The position numbers and the translations under genes were made by a program. A stretch of 64,000 nucleotides of DNA from Candidatus Vicinibacter affinis. GTDB lineage: Bacteria; Bacteroidota; Bacteroidia; Chitinophagales; Saprospiraceae. The first letter of the stretch is position 1; every line of letters begins with the position of its first letter. Under the pieces are notes generated by a model. That model was not told the DNA's origin. It searched no databases and saw only the letters and a list, made by a program, of their open reading frames with translations. The stretch lies in NCBI GenBank assembly GCA_016714365.1, contig JADJNH010000007.1, positions 558,001 through 622,000 of the forward strand. The letters run 5' to 3'. Shown in pieces: positions 24,101 through 30,492 of this stretch.

Positions 24101-27100
24101 ATTTTATTTTCAATTGCGTACAACTGAGCCACCGTTGCGGCAGCACCAGTAATACCTTCAAAAGTCGCTGTGGTGCCGTTAAGATCTCGATTGTACTCTA
24201 GCATCTCAACATAACTGCCAGATTGTCCGCTAAATGCTACGTTGTTCAAGGTGGCTCCGGTGAGCGCATCGTAGGGTGTGAAGCCGACTGTTGCAGGGTC
24301 CGGATAATCCAACTGAATACCTTTAGCGCCGTTGGAGAGGGTTACTCCTGCACCCAGGGTGAGCGCTACGGTGCGTTTGTTAATAAGTGGAGCGGGGTTT
24401 GACGTGGTCCAGGTTGCGTCGTCTTTAAGTTTGATGGCGGTGCCACCAGTATTTAAGGTGAAGGATACGCCGCTGATATCGGCATGTGCGCCGACTGCTG
24501 CGGTGCCAAAATTGGTGGCAGGATCGGTATCTTTGTTTTTAAGGAAAATCCCGATTGCGACATTGCTTACCGAGCCGCTGGATATTTGGCCATAGTGGTC
24601 CACATTGCTGCCGTCTCGGTTATTGTCTACATAATACAACCAATAGCCATGACCTGTTGCTCCAGGTTCCAAAGCAGCACCATTAATAGTGTTATTAGTT
24701 GCTTCCCAATACTCCGGTGTTCCAACCAAAGGAAGGTTGGGCTGGTTTAGGAAATTTTGTGGAGCGGAAACGGTAGCGTATATGAAGCCATACCAGGTTG
24801 TCCTTGGAGTAATTGGTGGATTGGCATCACCTGGTGCCGCAGGAGCTACTGAAATATTATTATCCTTTAAGTTATATGGAGATGCGTGGAAAAGGTTCGT
24901 CCAAATACCCGCAAAGCGTGCTGTAATGGTATTATTTTCAATTACCCTATCGGAAGCATTTCCCATATCCTTTATGCGGAAAGAACTGAATGCAATACCA
25001 TTTTCTGCGTTCGTCACTGTATTATTCGTTACTTTGGCAAACATGGAGTTACCAAGACGAATGCCGGTTGATCGTACATTTTCAATCTTGTTGTCGTCTA
25101 TTAAGATACTGTGCGAGAAGAGAGCAGGACCACCTGAAGCAGTATAATTGGTTGTTTGCTCAATACGAATACCATTCTCCAACTTGGTGGAAATATTCTT
25201 AGCAATCGTAATACCACTTACCCCATTGGCGTTGATAAATATACCTCGAACAGCATCATTGGACAGCCCGTGAGCGCCGCCCAATCCTACACCACTATTT
25301 GGGAGTGACGGATTGTCGCCATCCACTTTGAAGCCTTTGAAATTTACATTGGAAACCGTTATGGTGACAATAGCCCCACTTGCCGTATTTGTAGTCGCAG
25401 GCACAATAATGGCCTCTGCCACCCTCATTCCGCTATTAGGCGAGATGGCAGCATTAGGGCCGTTAATGGTTAGGGATTTGTTAACAACAATATTTTCAGC
25501 ATAAGTGCCAGCACTAACATTTATTGTATGAGAATTTATTGTATTACCATCATTTATTGCTGCTTGGATATTACAGAAGGTCTCGCCATTATTAGTATTT
25601 GTAACTAAACCATAATTATTTGAAGAAATTACATTTCTTACATTTACGGTATTTGCACTGAAAATGTTTGTATTATCAATAACATTACCACAAGCGTATG
25701 GTGAATTGCCTCGTCCAAAATACATTGGTGATAACACAGGCATAGATCCACTTCCAGTAGAACCATCGCCTGGGTAATTAGAGAAAGGATGTAAACCTCC
25801 TTGTTGCTGAATAGCCACATCACAATTATTAACTGTATTTCCTGATACAGTGTGATTGGTTCCTTCAATTACAATTCCAAATCCTTCCTCCCCATTACCA
25901 GCGGTTTGACGATAATCTTCTACAGTATTTCCAGACACTGTAACTCCATTTGGAATGTCAACATTATTATAAAAAACAGAGCGTCTGAAAACAGCTATTC
26001 CGGCACGATCACGTTGATCAGAATTTAATGTAGTTAATTTTACATTATTGCCGGAAACGGTTACTCCACCTGAAGGATTTTTAATTTCGATCCCAAAACG
26101 ACCACCACCTGTAATTGTATTATTGTTAATCAAATTTGCTCCAACAGAAAAATTTAAACCGGTTAAACCAATGGCATTATCTCCGCCACCAATGTCAAGA
26201 GTGTTTCCTGTAACAGTAACGCCTGATGCGTCGCCATCCTGTAATTCAATACCACAACAAGAGTTGTTTGATACTAAATTATTGGAAATTGTAATATTGG
26301 TTTTTAATCCATCCCATAATACAATACCGCGAAGTCCAGGTCCATGATTAATAACACGAGAATTAGTTATCGACACATTATTAATGCCAGTTAAAGCTCC
26401 TCCAAAAATGCCATGATTGGATGGATTATTTTGAACCGTTACCCTATGAATGGTAAGATCATTATTTGAGCTTGTAGCAAAAATTGCTGCAGTCGAATTT
26501 CCTGAGGTGCCGGTAAAATTTTGTATTCTCATTTCCTTTATGCTCACATTAGTGACTCCTCCATTGATAGCTATACCGCTTCCACTTCCCAATCCCGTTC
26601 CATCTAAGATACATGCAGCACTATCTAAACCTTGCAAGGTCAAGCCTTTGTCTATCACTACTCGCTGTGTATAAGTCCCAGATTGCAAGTTTATAATGTT
26701 GCCAACCTCTGCATAATTCACTGAATTCTGAATCTGATCAATTTTAGTAATTGGCACCGTAAAATTGTTGACGTATTGAGTATTCGTAACATAAGTAACT
26801 TTTCCTTTTTTGGAAGCACTTACTTCTTTATGAGCCATTCTAGCTTCAACATCAAACAATTGAGCATTCGATAGTGCATTAAATGCCACTCCGGATAAGG
26901 TTGAAGAAGTAATATCTAATCTAAAAGACACTGCTACATTACTTAAATTGATCATGGTAGATGCAGCATTGTTTATAAAATCATTTGCACCCAAGACATA
27001 CGAGCCAGTTGTTGGGACATTGCCACCAAAACTGATTTGAGTTCCATTATTATTAATAGTATTACCAGAGACTGTGACATTGTTGTTCATGTCATCGATG

Positions 27101-28506
27101 TTCATACCAGTACGGCAATTCAAAATAGTATTTCCAGTAACTGAAACTGTGAATGGACCTTGGTCTACATAAATACCATTATTCCAAGACTTGTGTCCAC
27201 TAAATAATCCTCCAGATGCGTCTCCAAAGATTTTATTATTAGTGATAACTTTGTTACCACCTGCTGTAGTAGTTGCTATAGCACGAATTATTTGTCCTGT
27301 ATTCGAACCATTTCTTTCAAAAATACAATTCTTCACTGTGTCGATGCCACCACCATCTAATTCAATCTGATTTGCAAAGCCTGGATCGCCATCATTCCTT
27401 AAGATGTGTAAACCGTCTAATGTAGTATTACCAGCATTATTTATGTCAATAGAACAATTCAACAATATTGCTTCAGCCACACGTACACCTATCCCTGGGA
27501 TTCCCACATTAGGACCTCTTAAAGTAATCGGCTTATGAATATTAATATTCTCCGTATAACTTCCAGCATCACACAAAATCACGTCATTTGCCATTGCAGC
27601 ATCAATGGCTTCTTGAATGGTACCATGGTCTGTCAACTGTGTAAGGTTATGTACCGGCGTCATACCAAAAACTCCAAAAGTTGAGAAGCTGATATATGGT
27701 CCTGTATTGGAGGTTTCATAAGGTCCAGTCCCACTCACTGTTGTATTTTGATAAGTCCAAGAGGCACCATTATTTTTGCCAACACTGGCGGGACTGTTTT
27801 TTACATTGTTTGGATCGGTGGGAAAGCCAAATTTTAAGTTTACATCGCTGCCACCCATCCCAGCTTCAGTGACGGTCCATTCAAACTCTGCAAAGCGGGG
27901 ACCATTTGGTGTTGGCGCTGTAAATTCGGATAAATTTGCACGGTCAACTACTGAAGCAGTAAGGTCATCCGTGGTATGAGCCCCCGTAGCACTAACAGTG
28001 ACAGGAGTATATCCAGCCATTGTACCTATCGGAAATGCCACGGTACCACTAGTCGGCACAGTAAGGGTTAAGCTGCCTGGTGGAGGCGGAGGTGGTGCTG
28101 CTAAACTAGCTTTTACCAGTTCATTGTGTGAATAATTTATATGATATTTACCTGGATCCAATGTTCCAGACTTAACATCAAATTCATCTAAAACATAAAT
28201 ATTTCCCAATAACCTAACGGTTTTACCGGGAGCATCCATGACAATGCCCTTCACTATGGAAGTGCCGGAAGTCAATAGACTCACCCCGGACCTGATCGTC
28301 AACACCTCTTCCACCACAGCAGGCAATACGATCATCTGACCGTCCACCGCATGATCCAAAACATACTGCAACTGGGCAGCGGCAGGCTTTGGTGAAGCGG
28401 CATTGTAGCCATTTGCAAAAGCGAATCCTGTGCTCAACATAAAGGCAAGGATCAAACTAAGTGCATTGAAGTTTTTCAACTGCTTGGAGGGTAGATGTAA
28501 ATTCAT
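9178..28506 (-). CDS. Giant T9SS-secreted HYR / beta-helix / LamG surface protein
   Basis: About 6,442 residues. The open frame extends upstream to 28671; I chose the ATG at 28506 because the signal peptide (FNALSLILAFMLSTGFAFA) starts just after it, and 28545 is an alternative. In gene order: a domain at about 28080-27640; right-handed beta-helix blocks at about 27640-20760 (NGHTL, GTYxENI and VSGNT patterns), interrupted by a GC-richer block ending in GNDVVLT at 24600-23560; a PKD-like domain near 20600; a LamG-like segment at 20420-19800; mixed HYR repeats; a clear LamG domain at 17490-16850; 14 regular HYR repeats at 15560-12120; five 286-bp repeats at 12120-10690; a PKD-like domain; a VCHSG segment; a His-rich stretch; and a T9SS type A sorting domain (VFPNPTSYFFNL to the end). 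It is presumably exported by T9SS and displayed or released as an adhesin or matrix protein. Most of its cysteines sit in DNC and ITCP positions of HYR domains. Confidence 0.95.
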   Translation of the reverse strand: MNLHLPSKQLKNFNALSLILAFMLSTGFAFANGYNAASPKPAAAQLQYVLDHAVDGQMIVLPAVVEEVLTIRSGVSLLTSGTSIVKGIVMDAPGKTVRLLGNIYVLDEFDVKSGTLDPGKYHINYSHNELVKASLAAPPPPPPGSLTLTVPTSGTVAFPIGTMAGYTPVTVSATGAHTTDDLTASVVDRANLSEFTAPTPNGPRFAEFEWTVTEAGMGGSDVNLKFGFPTDPNNVKNSPASVGKNNGASWTYQNTTVSGTGPYETSNTGPYISFSTFGVFGMTPVHNLTQLTDHGTIQEAIDAAMANDVILCDAGSYTENINIHKPITLRGPNVGIPGIGVRVAEAILLNCSIDINNAGNTTLDGLHILRNDGDPGFANQIELDGGGIDTVKNCIFERNGSNTGQIIRAIATTTAGGNKVITNNKIFGDASGGLFSGHKSWNNGIYVDQGPFTVSVTGNTILNCRTGMNIDDMNNNVTVSGNTINNNGTQISFGGNVPTTGSYVLGANDFINNAASTMINLSNVAVSFRLDITSSTLSGVAFNALSNAQLFDVEARMAHKEVSASKKGKVTYVTNTQYVNNFTVPITKIDQIQNSVNYAEVGNIINLQSGTYTQRVVIDKGLTLQGLDSAACILDGTGLGSGSGIAINGGVTNVSIKEMRIQNFTGTSGNSTAAIFATSSNNDLTIHRVTVQNNPSNHGIFGGALTGINNVSITNSRVINHGPGLRGIVLWDGLKTNITISNNLVSNNSCCGIELQDGDASGVTVTGNTLDIGGGDNAIGLTGLNFSVGANLINNNTITGGGRFGIEIKNPSGGVTVSGNNVKLTTLNSDQRDRAGIAVFRRSVFYNNVDIPNGVTVSGNTVEDYRQTAGNGEEGFGIVIEGTNHTVSGNTVNNCDVAIQQQGGLHPFSNYPGDGSTGSGSMPVLSPMYFGRGNSPYACGNVIDNTNIFSANTVNVRNVISSNNYGLVTNTNNGETFCNIQAAINDGNTINSHTINVSAGTYAENIVVNKSLTINGPNAAISPNSGMRVAEAIIVPATTNTASGAIVTITVSNVNFKGFKVDGDNPSLPNSGVGLGGAHGLSNDAVRGIFINANGVSGITIAKNISTKLENGIRIEQTTNYTASGGPALFSHSILIDDNKIENVRSTGIRLGNSMFAKVTNNTVTNAENGIAFSSFRIKDMGNASDRVIENNTITARFAGIWTNLFHASPYNLKDNNISVAPAAPGDANPPITPRTTWYGFIYATVSAPQNFLNQPNLPLVGTPEYWEATNNTINGAALEPGATGHGYWLYYVDNNRDGSNVDHYGQISSGSVSNVAIGIFLKNKDTDPATNFGTAAVGAHADISGVSFTLNTGGTAIKLKDDATWTTSNPAPLINKRTVALTLGAGVTLSNGAKGIQLDYPDPATVGFTPYDALTGATLNNVAFSGQSGSYVEMLEYNRDLNGTTATFEGITGAAATVAQLYAIENKILHDIDDSDLGYVSVKANTTSVTQTSFSNPSTTTPSIQRGINALGSAGRVNIEGGATAYTGGADATGKTVTLAPGSSPSCVTITGNLVLNSGDILDIEADGTTACTLYDQFIVNGTVTLGGATLNLILGYIPANGNQLKIIDNDLADAVSGQFAQGNVITVSGYTFDINYAGGDGNDVVLTKCAGVMNTTTLEKFCTIQAAIDDPQTLNGHTLMVSAGTFNENVTVTKELTIIGAGKGSNPATNTVLTPSSSCTGVGFTVSASNVTLQNIYVTNYQDAVLLNGVGNPTLNNIALVDYCRYGVNLGGNNSSVDIINTDIQRTTYLGATVGVRGGTANAVNGFVMDGCTVTGNTQGFNIAQATTPVAFDNINIKNSTISNNFEKGLYFEKLSNAILENLTMDNNGTNPAYGFNNGVDINLKYGSYSNITIQNCDITNSGFTGTAGDLQNPAAITIKARDDAPSYNTIPASLSNVTIKNNKITGPRNGIRIGEIGKVNATPSNVVIEGNDLSFAFAHKAVISRITSDINVVCNWHGTTDLGIILNTFVEGASGDILLGTVLSTGVDASGNVGFQPAGSCQCANNNLVTNTNTSETFCDIQSAIDDPQTLNGHTLSVGAGTYVENIVVNKQLTILGPNANIDPCSATPRVAEAIVVPATAAISSGEIFHVAASNVTIKGFTIDGDNTAITSGFSSTNGADIDAAEGITVYETGINNLTASNNIIQNLSYFGLTLYDYPAGVPSTGHTITNNKIQNLGTYDAGSGINFWGGGVLLYNNQYAAVTNNCMTNVRLGIQTGNFSQANPGANTYQSISNNTIQSRRVGVFHNLHYSSASPFTLSTNTLTTLDNTNETGWRGILLGSLQNTASFITNNIINGTGSTRSVVEGINVWNCQVAPTISGGNITNTKIGINVNNYEGYTSNADPTFATIDGVIVTGATIAGIRVHDNPLNTNGATVFAEIKGNTNVSGSPVGILVLGPDASATVKNNPLSINGNTIGIDVDGGSALIENNHIYDNGIGVRFINSGTGTVKTNKFFETLLPNGKDLQLAANAGSVTATDNNWFSGTTYGVENLSPTDVDATKNYWNAASGPGPVGPGTGANITTKVIFCQFFNNVPPLLGGTGILVSPTATIVVTETSGTYPNDAIICSGDNVTLDATTAGATAYLWSPGGATTPSITVSPVSNTTYTVTVTIPGCPMVKSQLITVDGVAPTVIDPADVTINGCSTAVLPQAKQINVGPAQAPQTYYPDRYPPFGFAVSNFMGGDRIKQQIDASDCETCRPPAYQSAFYNTQGRKYDIGNALSFSMDLFIPSSWATTGRRMAGMWGSAFNNLNVVVAYPIIEFTSDGGVPRFRGWDNNTGWVDMGLPAGFAYDTWQTLVVRLVGNQFVYKVGNLVLNTPAFASTYIGNVILQGHNTASPGVTYDIYWDNFRTLGVNLPYSTTTSAISESQYFAEGGSATDVSPGLSFSYIDVLNGTCPQVVNRTFTITDGCSYSSTATQAITIQDLVAPTLTGTPYPGTTGNNGCKANAATVAPFNATNAIQGYSDNCMGPVTATLTNTNITGTDCNWTVTYTFDIKDGCGNTLSGQTYSNTGSDQTPPTFTSCPTTITVNVAPGLCGRSVTYAAPTATDNCSGIPTIVKVDGSGYMSGDFFPVGTTLQKFEATDACGNKSTCMFNVVVIDNELPIITGCPNSIVKSTDPGLCTALVTWVAPTASDNCPGVSLSLSPNLPPGSIFPKGTTNMTYTATDVSGNTKLCLFSVTVNDNELPQITCPSNIVVNADAGLCSAVVTYTTPVGTDNCPSPMTTQTAGLASGAAFPVGLTTNTFKVTDGSMNMATCSFTVTVNDNQNPVITDCPDDVTVSCAADATIANTGGPAIATDNCPGVVVTVTEVVTNQTCDHRFTLTRTWKATDATGNTATCTQVVTVNDVTAPSLTGTPYAGTTGTNACKADAATAAPFSASNAILGYTDNCTGALTATLTNTNVTGTDCGWTVTYTFTVKDVCGNELTGRTYSNTGSDQTAPTLTGTPYAGFSGTNACKANAATAAPFNATNAKLGYTDNCSGPVTATLTNTVVTGTDCNWTVTYTFSVLDECNNALTNRTYSNTGSDQTPPAITCASGSPFTRGTTLGYCGYIVSGTEFNATASDLCGGAVTITNNFNLTNTLANDTLPTGTTTIIWTATDACGNSSSCTIMVTVNDGENPQVFCKIGKGLDFDGTNEYVTVADNAVLEGMGALTVMGWMKIDALPVQNYAPIAKENAYRLIIGANGSFHFVVATNSNGWYSAGTVGSGGSNLLPTNKWIHVAGVYTGSKVNVYVNGVLMGTSTGTISGNIVNNGSPLTMAFKTSSNIDYFNGKMDEVGVFNQALTAAQIKTYLGTSLLGTEPGLVAYYNLEEGTGTVAKDIAGSAQNGTLVNMENVDWIRTPFGPNNSITVNTDPGMCKTALIFDVATIDNCGIISNLNNFNNTGNASGDYLKGTTVVTWTATDAVPNTGTCSFTVIVNDSILPVITCPVNQTKNTDLGECNYTAVGTEFDPTSFNDNCPMASIVNNYDMTSSLAGSDFPKGVTTVMWTVTDMSNNTATCTFTITVNDNENPTISCPTTQTQYLDANCKTLLADYIGLATANDNCPMYVVTQSPAIGTMYTGEQTVIVTLTVTDMSNNTATCNFNVLLEDNTPPSITCPGNVTLNAVTGSCEQTHSWTIPTPLDNCGIASLTVSPSNPSVNIINIPPTALALFPVGVTTVTYTATDINGNSTTCSFTVTIVDNQPPIISNCPTNIGPLGNDPGLCGRTVSWNEPTASDNCPGVMLTTTPPNANGSFFSVGVPTLVTYKATDAGGLMTTCSFTVTIIDTEAPQITCPANITASNDAGMCSAVVNYTAPVGTDNCPGSVTVKQSGLASGSSFPVGVSTIVYKVTDVPGAMATCSFTVTVNDTELPAISCPSNISVPNDNNLCSAVVTYTAPVGTDNCPAPNTVQTAGLASGATFPVGVTTNTFKVTDASGNTATCSFTVTVTDAQAPQITCPSPIVKSNDPGLCSALVTYTAPTGTDNCPGANSIQTAGQASGSYFPVGVTTNTFKVTDAGGLTATCSFTVTVNDTEAPQITCPNNITVSTDAGLCTAVVNYTTPVGTDNCPGVTTARIAGLASGAAFPKGTTNVTYEATDAGGVKASCSFTVTVNDNELPQITCPANIVVSNTVGQCAAVVNYTAPVGTDNCAGANTIQTAGLASGASFPVGVTTNTFKVTDAMGNTATCSFTVTVNDTELPAISCPSNISVPNDANLCSAVVTYNAPVGTDNCPGPNTVQTAGLASGATFPVGVTTNTFKVTDAAGNTATCSFTVTVTDAQGPQITCPANIVKNNDPGLCSALVNYTAPIGTDNCPGANTIQTAGLASASYFPVGVTTNTFKVTDASGNMATCSFTVTVTDTEVPQIVCPGNIIVANDNGNCSAIVNYTAPVGTDNCPGANTVQTAGLPSGSSFPVGVTVNTFKVTDGASNTATCSFTITVNDEEAPQITCPANIVTTNTPGLCSKVVTYTTPVGTDNCPGANTTQTAGLPSGAAFPVGVTTNTFQVEDAEGNITTCSFTVTVNDSEAPQITCPTNIVVSNDPGLCSALVTYTAPVGTDNCPGTNTIQTAGLASGSYFPVGTTTNTFKVTDAAGNTMTCSFTVTVNDTELPQISCPNNITVSTDAGLCTAVVNYATPVGTDNCPGANTIQTAGLASGAAFPKGTTTNTFKVTDATGNMMVCSFTVTVNDNELPQITCPANIITNTTPGLCTAVVNYTAPTGTDNCPGANTIQTTGLASGAIFPKGVTTNTFKVTDAMGNTATCSFTVTVNDNELPQITCPANVVVSNDAGYCSAEVNYTPPTGSDNCPGQNTVQTSGLGSGSAFPVGVTTNTFKVTDASGNTATCSFTVTVNDTEDPQITCPANIVEDSDPGICSALVTYTAPVGTDNCPNPNTVQTAGQPSGTYFPVGVTTNTFEVTDASGNTASCSFTITVNDIEDPIILNCPETRAIEGCNTGAITSPAYSATLATTTYAIFSGAPNNGDAIENCGITLVQYQDVASGTCPITVTRTWTISDAAGNSDVCVQTITVDDTQNPVINACAVTRNIEGCNTGAISGPAYSATEANSSEAEFENGTNQGDASDICGIATVKYQDSKSGTCPIVVTRTWKITDACGNQTTCIQTINVDDTQAPTITVCPATRTIEGCGLGSIDNPPFSMTWAASTYSVYSSAPNNGAATDACGIVTVEYKDAASGECPVVVTRTWRLTDACGNSSTCNQTISVDDTQAPSISVCPVTRNINGCSTADITGPVYSATTKVSSYAVFSNATNQGAATDVCGINAVTYKDVASGTCPIVVTRTWTVSDVCGNSTTCNQIINVLDVTAPDIEDCAEARDISGCTTADITDPPYSAVRTASTEAVFESSPNWGNVSDTCGIVTVEYKDVAVGTCPMTVTRTWYFKDACGNESSCNQIITVDDNINPTPTCPANITQPNATGVCGATVTFSGSATDNCSGMPVITYSKNSGTFFNVGTTTVTMTATDGCGNSATCTFTVTVNDTTKPTVITKPVTLYLNALGTATLLTANVNNGSYDNCAITSLTLSKTSFNCSNIGPNTVTLTAKDAANNMGMNTAVVTILDTIKPNVTCKNITVDLVGGTKTITPIQVRLTATDNCGSPTLSINKSVFTCADPINNNVVLTATDASGNSKTCTSVVTIRYKPTCSITLTPATGAYTGGIPNNVYLGYGPQTVLMTCNPTGGSGFTYSWSPTTYLINCTNCQSPTFAPTVPGNFTYTVTVTNSNGCTTTCSVTFCVKDVKVPGSNGGSIYVCHSGVTTPVTIASVPTHVPGHGGDKIGKCDDLCGPPPAFAGHQEEQWNGHDHDHEGGLDDHNFGISELVEPTRYVKVFPNPTSYFFNLFINSDDKSDIEMSVFNSYGKMVEKRFYKNQTDAAEFGENYPDGVYILHLRQGQWTKTMKLVKQNR
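10690..12120 (-). repeat. Five 286-bp in-gene repeats
   Basis: Each unit encodes about 95 residues with CPxTRxIEGC, PxYSAT, a CGI segment, then DxxSGTCPIVVTRTW and a DACGN-like segment ending in VDDTQ. They follow the HYR array and probably form another Ig-like fold with conserved disulfides. Confidence 0.85.
12120..15560 (-). repeat. Array of about 14 HYR repeats, 243-bp period
   Basis: In-gene tandem array. The QITCP-encoding segment recurs at close to 243-bp steps, for example near 12361, 12604, 12847, 13090 and 13333, i.e. 81 residues per repeat. Each repeat has ITCPxNI, an xDPGLC-like segment, VGTDNCPG, FPVGVTTNTFKVTDAxGNTATCSFTVTVND. Similarity between neighbours is high at DNA level, which suggests recent amplification or gene conversion. 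Confidence 0.9.
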
Positions 28507-28942
28507 AAAGCTTTGTTTTGTGTAGGGATGAGGATGTGATTTCATTGATTCTGATTTTTCCAGGGTTTCTGGCAGGTGATTATGGTATTTTGAACTTGTA
28601 GGCATATTGAAGGGCTGTGCAACTTTTACACAGGGGTAGTCCTCATTATTGAAAATTTTGTGGATGTTCATTGGATTAGGTTTTGTTCAGGACTCGTGCC
28701 GAATGTATCTCTGCACACGCAAGTACTGAAATGGTTTGTTGCTCCTGACCCTGAAGTAGGTAGCTGAAGAAATATTGAAATGGATGGTACAAAAGTATGA
28801 CTGCTTACCGTCGGTGCGTGTTCCTGAAATCTGTACGGATGAAGCATAGAAGTTTTGGTTTTGTAGTTTTCTAAGTAAAATAAAGTTATTAAAGTATAAA
28901 AAACAAACACTCTTCCGAATAGGATCCGGTCGAGTCTTTGGC

Positions 28943-28976
28943 CAAAAGTAAATAAATATCTGGATTTTGAGCCAAA
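28943..28976 (-). promoter_or_regulatory. Bacteroidota-type promoter candidate for the giant gene
   Basis: On the minus strand there is TTTG (28976-28973), 22 bp, then TACTTTTG (28950-28943), close to the TTTG-N19-21-TAnnTTTG pattern. It would give a leader of about 430 nt to the ATG at 28506. A second box TACTTTTG at 28797-28790 lacks a TTTG partner. Confidence 0.4.
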
Positions 28977-29119
28977 TTTGTTAATTATTTTTATATAAAG
29001 CTTTCCAAATGGTAGGTTTTTGTGGTTTTTTGGTAATTTTTTGGCTTTGGGAGGACATTATGAAGGGTTTCGTTCTTGGGTTTGGGGGAAATTTTGAGTG
29101 TGGAGGGGGAGGGGGCTAA

Positions 29120-29665
29120 GCGGGACGCGTTCAACTCTCCCCCCAATAAATTGGGGGCACGGCCCCGGCCCTTCTCTTAAAAGAGAAGGGAGGAAGACTA
29201 CTTGGGATGTGTTTCCATCTACAAGCTTTAAGCCGGGAGGTTCAAAGCAACCATGATGGGGAACTGAGCGGGACGCGTTCAACTCTCCCCCCAATAAATT
29301 GGGGGCACGGCCCCGGCCCTTCTCTTAAAAGAGAAGGGAGGAAGACCAATAGGGATGTGTTACCATCTACAAGCTTTAGGCTGGGAGGTTCAAAGCAACA
29401 GAAAGGGTTGTTTCATGCGTCCTCGCTTAAAACTGACGCGGGTGGAAAAGGAGGGTGTTGCTTTCCTTTGTAAGCAGTACGTAAGCTTTAAGCCAGGAGG
29501 CTCAAAGCAACCTTGATGCTGCGGGAGGCTCAAAGCAACCGAAAGGGTTGTTTCATGCGTCCTCGCTTGAAACTGACGGGTATGTAAAGGAGGTTCTTAC
29601 TACCCATTATTAGGCAGTACGTAAGCTTTAAGCCAGGAGGCTCAAAGCAACCTTGATGCTGCTAT
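29120..29665. repeat. Cluster of composite palindromic repeats
   Basis: Two near-identical 130-bp copies (29120-29252 and 29269-29400) contain, in order, GCGGGACGCGTTCAACTC, the palindrome CCCCCAATAAATTGGGGG, the palindrome CCCTTCTCTTAAAAGAGAAG with its GG extension, GATGTGT, and AAGCTTTAAGCCGGGAGG with CAAAGCAACC. A second part follows twice (29401-29660): GAAAGGGTTGTTTCATGCGT, CTCGCTTGAAACTGACG and TAAGCAGTACGTAAGCTTTA. CAACC-GAAA-GGGTTG is a third hairpin. No credible gene lies in 28507-29779; open frames here are repeat sequence. Confidence 0.92.
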
Positions 29666-29779
29666 TGATGTTTATGTCGCGGTTGCAAACCACGATCATT
29701 AGTGCATTATGTTGACTAAGCCATGTTATTGTAAAAATATTTAACTATCTTTACGTTATTAAGTACGTAATTACGCTAT

Positions 29780-30043
29780 ATGGAAGTTTTAAATTATTCA
29801 ACGCTAAGGTCTAATCTTAAAGCTGTACTGGATTCTGTTGTAGATGACCACGAGACGGTTATTATCACCAGGGGTGATGATAATGCGGTAATCATCTCGC
29901 TGGAAGAATACAATAGCTGGCAGGAAACATTGCACCTGCTCAGCACGGAAAATAACAGAAAAAGGCTCTCAGAAGCCATCAACCGGGATAAAAAAGGACA
30001 GTTTAAAAAACATAAACTGATCAGTGATCATGAAGGATCTTAG
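29780..30043 (+). CDS. yefM: YefM/Phd-family antitoxin
   Basis: 87 residues. The N-terminus MEVLNYSTLRSNLKAVLDSV and the following TVIITRGDDNAVIISLEEYNS are typical of the Phd/YefM fold, and the C-terminal tail is basic and toxin-binding. It neutralises YoeB and normally represses its own operon. A palindrome CGTAATTACG lies at 29766-29775, just before the start codon, and overlaps TACGTA at 29764-29769, so it is a good operator candidate. The toxin gene overlaps the 3' end. The pair sits alone between two repeat clusters, which suits an acquired or addiction module. Confidence 0.93.
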   Translation: MEVLNYSTLRSNLKAVLDSVVDDHETVIITRGDDNAVIISLEEYNSWQETLHLLSTENNRKRLSEAINRDKKGQFKKHKLISDHEGS

Positions 30044-30287
30044 TTGGGACAAAGACGCCTGGGAAGACTATCTTTATTGGCAATTGAATGACAAAAATAC
30101 CCTCAAACGAATCAACAAATTAATCGTCGGAATTCAAAGAGACCCTTTTGCTGGTATCGGCAAACCTGAATCACTAAAATCAAATTTGGCTGGCTATTAT
30201 TCACGCAGAATTGATACCGAACATCGACTGGTCTATGCGGTTTATGAAGACAGAATTCATATCATCCAATGCAGATTACATTATTAA
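30030..30287 (+). CDS. yoeB: YoeB-family mRNA interferase toxin
   Basis: 85 residues from the ATG at 30030, overlapping yefM by 14 nt; a GTG six bases upstream is also possible. The sequence matches YoeB along its whole length: DYLYWQ, a GKPESLK segment, YYSRRIDTEHRLVYAV and the terminal CRLHY. The residues equivalent to the known catalytic set of E. coli YoeB (Glu46, Arg65, His83) are present as Glu47, Arg66 and His84, so the toxin looks intact. It is a ribosome-dependent endoribonuclease held in check by YefM. Confidence 0.94.
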   Translation: MKDLSWDKDAWEDYLYWQLNDKNTLKRINKLIVGIQRDPFAGIGKPESLKSNLAGYYSRRIDTEHRLVYAVYEDRIHIIQCRLHY

Positions 30288-30297
30288 GCCTAAAAAG

Positions 30298-30456
30298 TTA
30301 ATGAAATAGCTTACGCTCTTCCTGGCGACTAATAGAACAATCACCAAACAAATCTCGATAATTTATAGGATTTTGAACTTTTTCTAATTCAATACTGAAT
30401 TCGTAATTGAGTTTAAAGTTAAAAACTTTGATCTTAGGGTGTTGAGGAAAATCAAT
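30298..30456 (-). pseudogene. Start-less 52-codon gene fragment
   Basis: A minus frame with protein-like composition (IDFPQHPKIKVFNFKLNYEF onward, ending EERKLFH and TAA at 30298) begins after an in-frame TAG at 30457-30459 and has no start codon. It looks like the 3' end of a decayed gene; I do not recognise the family. One copy of a 27-bp direct repeat (30403-30429) lies inside it. Confidence 0.45.
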
Positions 30457-30492
30457 CTAGATTGTATTAATTTCAATTTAATTCTTGAACAT

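Noticed and set aside
10129..27979. Many plus-strand open frames of 60-150 codons across the giant minus-strand gene
   Set aside because: They are antisense shadows of a repetitive coding sequence. They repeat with the same 243-bp period and have no ribosome sites or family resemblance.
28668..28910. 80-codon minus frame just upstream of the giant gene
   Set aside because: Low-complexity composition, overlaps the leader of the giant gene, and has no recognisable domain.
29207..29473. Open frame across the composite repeats
   Set aside because: It translates palindromic repeat DNA; similar frames arise at each copy.
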